Assembly (NCBI GenBank): GCA_027064265.1 | Contig: JAMOQA010000493.1 | Location: 1 to 7,574 of the forward strand | Direction of reading: 5' to 3' | DNA length: 7,574 bases | Source of the DNA: Acidobacteriota bacterium | Lineage (GTDB): Bacteria; Acidobacteriota; Polarisedimenticolia; J045 | Shown here: positions 1-5,087 of the stretch, in pieces | How the letters are laid out: each line of letters begins with the position of its first letter | Position numbering within the stretch: the first letter of the stretch is position 1 | Notes under the pieces: generated by a model | Databases searched by the model: none | What the model saw: the letters and a program-made list of their open reading frames with translations, nothing else | Told to the model about the DNA's origin: nothing | Position numbers and translations under genes: made by a program

Positions 1-987
1 GTCTTCCTCCGGGGGCGGCGGCGCGGACGAGTCCGGGGGGGCCGCTTCCCGCAGTCGCCGGTAGAGCGCGAGGCTCGCCAGCGTGCCGACCGCGACCTGC
101 TCCCCGTGGAGCCGAGGCGACCGGGCGCAGGCGTCGGCCGAGATGTCCAGGTAGTGGCTGACCAGGTGCTCGCCTCCCGACGCCGGTGACGACGCCCCGG
201 CCACCGCCATCGAGATCCCGGAGAGCACCAGCGCCACCGCGAGGGAGAGGACCGCCCCCGGATCCCCCGCCCCGATCGCGGCGGCCCGCTCGCGGATCCC
301 GGCGGCGGCCGCGTCCGCGAGGGAGAGGGCGGTCTCGCACACCGGCTCGTCGACCAGTGCCCGGGCGAGGAGCCAGTCCGCGCTCGAGACCGGCTTGCTC
401 AGGAGGTCGCCGAACCCGGCGGCGCGCAGGCGGGGGGGCGCCGCGGCGAGGACGTCCGCGTCCAGGACCAGCGCCACGGGGGGCGGCGCCGGGATCGTCC
501 GCTTGAGTCCACGCTCGGTGAAGGCGGCGATCGAGGAGGCGTACCCGTTCATCGAGGCGGCGGTGGCGACCGTCACCTGGGGAACGCCGAGCCTCGCGGC
601 GAGGAGTTTCCCCAGGTCGTTGATCGTGCCGGCGCCCACCGCGACCAGGAGGGCCGGCGAGGTGCGGATCTCCCTCGCGAGCGCTTCCAGGGTGACGTCA
701 TCGCAGTGGGGCTCCCGGCCTGCCAGCAGTTCCTCCACCGGGTGGCCGGCGCGAACGAGGGTTTCCCGCGCCCGGCAGCCTGCCGCGTCCCGGGTGTCGG
801 GGTCGGCGAGGAGCAGGACCGGGGCGCCCCGGGGGACCAGGGCGCGGACGAGGTCGACGAGGCCGTCGAGGGCCCCGGCCCCGCCGACCACGCGGCGAAG
901 GGCGACCTCGTGGTGACGGCCGCAGGGGCAGTGCTCGATCCGGCGGCCGAGCCAGGGAAGGAGGGGAGCGAGGGGATCGCCAGCCAC
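1..987 (-). CDS. sn-glycerol-1-phosphate dehydrogenase family protein (AraM/EgsA-like), 3' end outside window
   Basis: The frame is open from a GTG at 987 to the window edge, giving 329 residues without a stop. It matches the metal-dependent glycerol-1-phosphate dehydrogenases, which reduce dihydroxyacetone phosphate to sn-glycerol-1-phosphate with NAD(P)H in the cytoplasm. Seen: a nucleotide-binding loop VGAGTINDLGK (117-127), a substrate-loop motif ATAASMNGYAS (141-151), AGFGDLLSKP (190-199), SGGEHLVSH (270-278) and LHGEQVAVG (293-301). D194, H274 and H294 fit the three metal ligands, with spacing close to family members. From memory, AraM of Bacillus subtilis is about 394 residues, so roughly the last 60-70 are missing. 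An N-terminal CPCGRHH (20-26) precedes the Rossmann-like part. N147 sits where AraM and archaeal enzymes usually have Asp. A Pro-rich stretch (317-326) lies near the edge. The start is set by AGGAGG six bases upstream. Family is certain; exact substrate is not. Confidence 0.9.
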   Translation of the reverse strand, partial: MAGDPLAPLLPWLGRRIEHCPCGRHHEVALRRVVGGAGALDGLVDLVRALVPRGAPVLLLADPDTRDAAGCRARETLVRAGHPVEELLAGREPHCDDVTLEALAREIRTSPALLVAVGAGTINDLGKLLAARLGVPQVTVATAASMNGYASSIAAFTERGLKRTIPAPPPVALVLDADVLAAAPPRLRAAGFGDLLSKPVSSADWLLARALVDEPVCETALSLADAAAAGIRERAAAIGAGDPGAVLSLAVALVLSGISMAVAGASSPASGGEHLVSHYLDISADACARSPRLHGEQVAVGTLASLALYRRLREAAPPDSSAPPPPEED

Positions 988-993
988 GGGGGT

Positions 994-999
994 CCTCCT
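994..999 (-). promoter_or_regulatory. Ribosome binding site of the glycerol-1-phosphate dehydrogenase gene
   Basis: A perfect AGGAGG reads on the minus strand six bases before the GTG at 987. It lies in the 23-base gap after the symporter stop codon and decides the GTG start. There is no room for a separate promoter or terminator in this gap, so the gene is probably cotranscribed with the symporter. Confidence 0.85.
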
Positions 1000-1010
1000 G
1001 CCGGCCGGGA

Positions 1011-2876
1011 TCAGAGCTCGCGGGTGACCCGGACCCGGTGGCCCGGGTCGAGGCCGAGGCGGTGGAGCAGGTCCGCCGGCGCCCGCAGGGTACCCCCCGG
1101 CGTGCCCGCGTCCAGCCGGGCCCTGCCCCGGAAGCCCTGCCATCCCGAGCGCAGGGGATGATCGGCGACGACCAGGAGCAGGTCGCCCTCCCGGGCGTCG
1201 AGGGCGGCGAGGTCGTCGGGGTGAACCGCGACACTCACCGGTGTCCAGGGATCCTCCGGTGGCGGTTCCTCCAGCGCTTCCGTTGCGAGGAGCAGGACGG
1301 GACCGGGACCGGGCCGGGGGTCGTCTCCCTTGAACGACCTGAGCATCTCCCGCACCGGGCCGACGACGAGGGTGCCGGGCGATTCCGCGCCGCCGCGGAC
1401 GAGGAGGGTCGTCCCGATCCCGAGCACGGCGGAGACCACGAGACCGTAGAGGGCACGGACGTAGGTGTACGCCTTGACGCCGGCCTCGAGGCGTACCCCG
1501 TGGGCGAAGGGGGCGACCAGGCCGGGAAAGGCGAACGAGAGGACGATGGCGGCCGTGCCCCCCGCGAGGGTCGCGAGGGCCCCGGCGCGCCCGAACCGCC
1601 GCCACGTGATCCCCAGGAGGAGGGCGACGGCGAGGGGGGGCGTGATCGCCGCCGTGAAGGCCCCGTGGGCCCGGTAGATCGAGCCGAAGGCGGCGAAGAG
1701 GGGCACGAGGGCGAAGCCGAGGACGGTGGCCCCGGCCGACGCCACGCGGGCCACGGCGAGCTCGGGGCCCCGGTCCCGGCCGCGCGCGGTCCGCCACGGC
1801 CGCCAGAGGTCGACGAGGACGATCGTGGCGATCGCGTTGACCAGCGTGTCCGCCGTCGACATCAGCGCGGCGACCAGGGCCGCCGTGACCAGCCCGAAGA
1901 GCCCCGCGGGAAGGACGCGCTCGGCGACGACGACGAAGATCGCGGAAGGAGGCGTCCCCGGGTCGAGCAGGCCGCGGGCCGCCATCGCCCGCCCGACCCA
2001 GCCGGCCCCCGAGACCGCCACCGCCGCGAGGGGCATCAGGACGAGCAGCACGAAGACCGCCGCCCGGCGGGCGTCGCGCACGCTGCGGGCCGAGAGGAAG
2101 CGCATCAGGATTCCCTGGTTGAGGAACCAGAACGCGACGCCTCCCGCCATCGCGTCCTGCCAGAAGATCCCGACGAAGTTGAACTCGGGCGGCTCGGCGA
2201 ACGGTGGGAGCACGGCCCGGCCGGTCGTCCCGAGGCCCTCCCAGAACGCCGCCGGCCCGCCCACCGCGGCGAGGCCCGCGACGAAGAGGCCGATCCCGGC
2301 CACCAGGAGGAGCCCGCCCTGGAAGAGATCGGTGAAGATCACCGCGGTCTGTCCCCCGTGGCTGACGTAGATCCCGCAGACCAGGGCGGCGAGGCCGGCC
2401 GAGGCGAAGAGGGGCCATCCCGCCAGGGCCTCGAGGGCGCGTCCCATCGTCAGGAAGTTGATCCCCAGGTACCCGAGGAGGTAGACGAGCAGGAGCAGGG
2501 TCGCGGTGCGCCGGACGGTGCGGCCGAAGCGCCGCTCGAAGTACTCCGGCACCGAGGTGATCCGGCCCCAGTAGACGATCGGGAGCCACCCGAGCATCCA
2601 GAGGGGCATCCAGAACCAGTCGTTCAGGTAGGTCTGGCTGGAGGAGAGACCGTACCGGAACCCGGCGGCGGAGTACTTGACGAACGAGTACGACCCGACG
2701 ACGGTCGCCACGCAGGAGAAGGCGACCAGCCACCAGGAGAACCGCTGGCCGCCGAGCAGGAAGTCGGCGAGTCCGCGGCTGCGCCGGGCCGCCCAGGCCC
2801 CGGCCCCCAGGATGGCGACGAAGTAGGCGAGGAGGACCGCGAGGTCCGCACCGCCGATCAGCGGGTGGCCAGCCAC
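1011..2876 (-). CDS. Sodium:solute symporter (SSS family) with C-terminal soluble domain
   Basis: A 621-residue inner-membrane cotransporter of the SSS family (LeuT fold), which uses a cation gradient to import a small solute. Hydrophobic helices fill about residues 10-495. Family marks seen: LAYFVAILGAGAWAARR near the N-terminus, SVPEYFERRFG (108-118), GGQTAVIFTDLFQGG (174-188) and AALMSTADTLVNAIAT (336-351). S340 and T341 fall where vSGLT has its Na2-site serines, so cation coupling is likely. The substrate cannot be read; sugars, sugar acids or carboxylates are possible. After a linker with SFKGDDPRPGPG (514-525), residues about 545-621 form a soluble domain with two similar halves, unusual for the family. 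The GTG at 2876 is used because no other start lies upstream in frame and it gives a normal SSS N-terminus. It overlaps the small membrane gene by 19 bases, implying translational coupling. Confidence 0.93.
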   Translation of the reverse strand: MAGHPLIGGADLAVLLAYFVAILGAGAWAARRSRGLADFLLGGQRFSWWLVAFSCVATVVGSYSFVKYSAAGFRYGLSSSQTYLNDWFWMPLWMLGWLPIVYWGRITSVPEYFERRFGRTVRRTATLLLLVYLLGYLGINFLTMGRALEALAGWPLFASAGLAALVCGIYVSHGGQTAVIFTDLFQGGLLLVAGIGLFVAGLAAVGGPAAFWEGLGTTGRAVLPPFAEPPEFNFVGIFWQDAMAGGVAFWFLNQGILMRFLSARSVRDARRAAVFVLLVLMPLAAVAVSGAGWVGRAMAARGLLDPGTPPSAIFVVVAERVLPAGLFGLVTAALVAALMSTADTLVNAIATIVLVDLWRPWRTARGRDRGPELAVARVASAGATVLGFALVPLFAAFGSIYRAHGAFTAAITPPLAVALLLGITWRRFGRAGALATLAGGTAAIVLSFAFPGLVAPFAHGVRLEAGVKAYTYVRALYGLVVSAVLGIGTTLLVRGGAESPGTLVVGPVREMLRSFKGDDPRPGPGPVLLLATEALEEPPPEDPWTPVSVAVHPDDLAALDAREGDLLLVVADHPLRSGWQGFRGRARLDAGTPGGTLRAPADLLHRLGLDPGHRVRVTREL

Positions 2877-3043
2877 TGGAGCGTGCCCTGGCAGAGGGCG
2901 AGGAGCAGGAACCCGCCGACGAGGACCGCGAGGCGCCGTGCGCCGCGCCCCCGGGGCCCGACCTCGCCCGCCCGCCAGGCGAGGATCAGTCCCAGGAGGA
3001 AGACGGCGCCGCCGACGGTTTCCTGGTAGACGAAGGAGAGCAT
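2858..3043 (-). CDS. Small two-helix membrane protein, candidate symporter accessory subunit
   Basis: A 61-residue protein from ATG 3043 to TGA 2858. Helix 1 spans about 8-23 (ETVGGAVFLLGLILAW region), followed by a basic loop (R24 and RGRGARR at 31-37), then helix 2 at about 38-58. The positive-inside rule puts the loop in the cytoplasm and both ends outside. No family is recognised. Support for coding: from 3043 on, nearly all third positions in this frame are G or C, while the overlapping end of the sigma gene loses that pattern. It overlaps the sigma gene by 58 bases and the symporter by 19. The ribosome site is weak (CGGGG, seven bases before ATG), so translation may depend on the upstream gene. 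Small membrane proteins encoded just before SSS transporters are known (YjcH with ActP, YhdT with PanF, DUF4212 proteins), so a subunit role is inferred. Confidence 0.72.
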   Translation of the reverse strand: MLSFVYQETVGGAVFLLGLILAWRAGEVGPRGRGARRLAVLVGGFLLLALCQGTLQWLATR

Positions 3044-3954
3044 GGAACGACCCCGGTGGCGCCGGCGCGCTGCCGCCGCCGGCGTCGCTCGGGCAGGGTG
3101 AGCCGGCGGCGGAGACGGGCGAGGGCCTCCTTCTCGATCTGCCGGACCCGCTCCCGGCTCATCCCGAGGAGGCGTCCGAGGGACGAGAACGTCATCGGCT
3201 CGCGCCCGTTCATCCCGAAGCGGTGCTCGAGGATCGTCCGCTCCCGCCGGGGCAGGCGGGCGAGTTCCCGCCGCAGCCTCCGGCAGGCGAGCCGCTCGGC
3301 GACGATCTCCTCGGGGGAGGGGTGCTCTCGCGGATCGACGGCGAGGCGGAGCGTCTCGTAGGCGTCCGGCCGCTCCAGGTGATCGAGGGAGAAGACGGTG
3401 GGGGAGACGTCCTTCTGCCGCCGGACGACGTCGGGGTCGAGCCCCGCTTCCTGGGCGATCTCCTCGAGGGTGGGCTCGCGGCCCAGGTCCCGGCGGAGCG
3501 ATTCCTCGAGGTCGAGGAGCAACCGCCGCTTCTCCCGGGCGTGACGGGTGAGCCGCACCGCGCTGGATTCCCGGTTGATGTACTCCAGCATCCGCTTGCG
3601 GATCCACCACGTGGCGTAGGACAGGAACTTGACGTCCCGGTCCGGGTCGAACCGCCGGGCGGCCTCCACCAGGCCGAGGACCCCTTCCGCGAGCAGCTCC
3701 TCGAACGGGACCTTCCGCGAACGGAACTCCCCGGCCATCTGGACGACGTAGAAGATGTTCGCTTCGACCAGCTGGCGGGCGACGTCCGTTCGGCCCTGTT
3801 GCGCGTTCTGCGAACCGTCTTCCTTGCGCTTGCCTGCGTCGGCGGCGCCCGGCCCCCCGTGCAGCTCGAGCAGGCGGCGAGCTTCCTCGAGGAACAGCGC
3901 GACGTGCTGGCGCGACTCCGACCCGGACGGCCGCGGCGAGATGCCCGACCCCAT
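2986..3954 (-). CDS. RNA polymerase sigma factor, sigma70 family (non-primary group 2-like)
   Basis: A 322-residue sigma factor that directs RNA polymerase to promoters. It lacks region 1.1 and has a weak or absent region 1.2; residues 1-56 are polar and low in complexity. Region 2 runs from about 57 to 140: QLVEANIFYVV, FEELLAEGVLGLVEAARRFD, then KFLSYATWWIRKRM (109-122). Region 3 is about 141-215, including GREPTLEEIAQEAGL (158-172). Region 4 is about 229-286, with LPRRERTILEHRFGM and the helix-turn-helix SSLGRLLGMSRERVRQIEKEAL (257-278). Residues R267, E268, R271 and Q272 match -35-reading residues of primary sigma factors, but K120 and L123 stand where E. coli sigma70 has the -10-reading Q437 and T440. 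The tail after 290 is Arg/Ser/Pro-rich and overlaps the next gene. ATG 3954 is chosen over an in-frame ATG near 4035 because AGAGGAAGGGGGA lies just upstream and the extra segment has no sigma similarity. Confidence 0.9.
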   Translation of the reverse strand: MGSGISPRPSGSESRQHVALFLEEARRLLELHGGPGAADAGKRKEDGSQNAQQGRTDVARQLVEANIFYVVQMAGEFRSRKVPFEELLAEGVLGLVEAARRFDPDRDVKFLSYATWWIRKRMLEYINRESSAVRLTRHAREKRRLLLDLEESLRRDLGREPTLEEIAQEAGLDPDVVRRQKDVSPTVFSLDHLERPDAYETLRLAVDPREHPSPEEIVAERLACRRLRRELARLPRRERTILEHRFGMNGREPMTFSSLGRLLGMSRERVRQIEKEALARLRRRLTLPERRRRRQRAGATGVVPCSPSSTRKPSAAPSSSWD

Positions 3955-4023
3955 CGTTCCCCCTTCCTCTTCCCCCGGGGTACCCGAGACCCCCCGGCCC
4001 GGGTTCCCCGTACCGCACCGGGA

Positions 4024-4052
4024 AGTATACCGCATCACGCTACCCGTTTGAA
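4024..4052 (-). promoter_or_regulatory. Sigma70-type promoter for the sigma factor gene and downstream genes
   Basis: On the minus strand TTCAAA (4052-4047) is followed, after exactly 17 bases, by TATACT (4029-4024). The -10 matches the TATAAT consensus at five of six positions and the -35 matches TTGACA at four. It is one of the very few AT-rich spots in this GC-rich window and lies 70 bases before the sigma start codon. The -35 falls inside the last codons of the RNase Z-like gene. It predicts an untranslated leader of roughly 60 bases and an independent start for the sigma, small-protein, symporter and dehydrogenase genes. Confidence 0.6.
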
Positions 4053-5077
4053 CAGGGGTCGAGGGGGGTGGCGGAGGACACCGGGACCGGCGCCGCGAAC
4101 CGCCGGAGTTCATCGAGGAGGAGGCCCTCTTTCCCCTCGTAACGGGGCGAGAAGTGAAACGGAACGAGCCGCCCGGGCGCCGCTTCCCGGGCGAGTCGCC
4201 CGGCCTCCGGCGTGGCGAGGTGGCCGTGCTCCCGCGCGAGGGCCGCGTCCGCCGCCCGGTAGTACGCCTCGAGGACGAGGGTCCGTACGTTCCGTGCGAA
4301 CCGGGCGAGCGCGCCGACGTTCTCCTCCGTCGGCGAGAGGTCGCAGGCGACGGCGACCGTGTCACCGGGGGTGCGGAAGAGGAGTTCCCGCTCCAGGTCT
4401 CCGAGGGGCGCCGACCTCCCCCCTGGCAGCTCCACGAGGGACCCCGGTGGCGCCCCCTCCCGGACGAGACGCTTGAGCTCCCCGAGCCAGGGTCCGGGCG
4501 CGAGCCCCGCGCGGGCGAGGGCGTCGGGATCGACGTGGAGGCCTTCCTCCTCGTCGATCCGCCACGCGAGGGATGTCGTCCCCCCGTGGTCGAGGGGAAG
4601 GCAGCGAACGAGGAGGCCCTCTTCCTCGATCTCGAACACCGCCTCCCCGGCGGACCAGGGCCGGCTCCCGGCACGTACCGGGTCGAAACCCGCCTCCCGG
4701 GGGAAGGTCCAGGTCTCCAGCCGGTCCCGGTGCACCTCGAGGACGGCGAGGTCGAGGGGGTAGGCGGGAAGCAGGTTCCAGAGGTACCCGGCCAGGTGGT
4801 GCGCCACCCGGGCGGCGCTCCCCGGGGGGCCGAGGATCGAGAGGGGACGCTCCGGGTGACCGAGGCGCACCCGCAGCAGGCGCGCGAGGCCATAGGCGTG
4901 GTCCACGTGGAAATGGGAGACGAGGGCGACCCGCACCGAGAGCAGTCGTCGCGGGGAGACGCGCGAGAGGTCCCCCGCCTCGGCGAGGACCGCGAGGCCC
5001 CGGTTCCGGGGACGCACGATCACCGCCGGGTCCCCGCAGGGCGGGTTGGGGAGCTCGACGAGGAACGAGCCCTTCAC
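4040..5077 (-). CDS. RNase Z-like metallo-beta-lactamase-fold hydrolase
   Basis: A 345-residue cytoplasmic protein resembling tRNase Z, which cuts the 3' trailer from tRNA precursors. Motifs in order: SHFHVDHAYGL (54-64) with zinc ligands H55, H57, D59 and H60; LDHGG (162-166) with H164; an RNase Z-type arm (about 179-202) with HVDPDALARAGLAPGPWLGE, whose GP motif resembles the tRNA-binding exosite; ACDLSPTEEN (244-253) with D246; VLEAYY (268-273); GHLAT with H286; and FHFSPRY (307-313) with H308. It is slightly longer than the roughly 305-residue bacterial RNase Z. The usual N-terminal PxxxRN motif is replaced by a VELPNPPCGDPAVIVRPRNRG start, so it may be a divergent paralogue acting on another RNA or small ester. 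GTG 5077 follows the sppA stop by 10 bases with only a weak ribosome site (CGGGG), suggesting coupling to sppA. Fold is near certain; tRNase activity is likely but unproven. Confidence 0.85.
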   Translation of the reverse strand: MKGSFLVELPNPPCGDPAVIVRPRNRGLAVLAEAGDLSRVSPRRLLSVRVALVSHFHVDHAYGLARLLRVRLGHPERPLSILGPPGSAARVAHHLAGYLWNLLPAYPLDLAVLEVHRDRLETWTFPREAGFDPVRAGSRPWSAGEAVFEIEEEGLLVRCLPLDHGGTTSLAWRIDEEEGLHVDPDALARAGLAPGPWLGELKRLVREGAPPGSLVELPGGRSAPLGDLERELLFRTPGDTVAVACDLSPTEENVGALARFARNVRTLVLEAYYRAADAALAREHGHLATPEAGRLAREAAPGRLVPFHFSPRYEGKEGLLLDELRRFAAPVPVSSATPLDPCSNG

Positions 5078-5087
5078 CGGCCCCGGC

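Noticed and set aside
186..1161. Three plus-strand open frames antisense to the dehydrogenase
   Set aside because: Arg/Pro/Ala-rich products with no motif. The minus strand here is a continuous dehydrogenase frame with metal ligands and nucleotide loop.
1038..3029. Long open frame (663 codons) antisense to the symporter on the plus strand
   Set aside because: It is a shadow of high-GC coding on the other strand: the product is rich in Arg, Gly, Glu and Pro with no domain, while the minus strand encodes a clear SSS transporter.
3967..3998. GC-rich dyads and a GGGTACCC palindrome in the sigma gene leader
   Set aside because: Short six-base arms with an 11-base loop are expected by chance at this GC content; no riboswitch fold could be recognised.
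2858..4018. A 386-codon minus-strand frame ending with the small membrane protein
   Set aside because: Only its last 61 codons look coding; the rest is a shadow of the sigma gene. A programmed frameshift joining sigma and membrane helices was considered, but the small gene has its own ATG and I see no slippery site to argue from.
3955..4893. Upstream extension of the sigma frame through the RNase Z-like gene
   Set aside because: The extension is Ser/Arg/Pro-rich shadow of the RNase Z-like gene. A strong ribosome site precedes ATG 3954.
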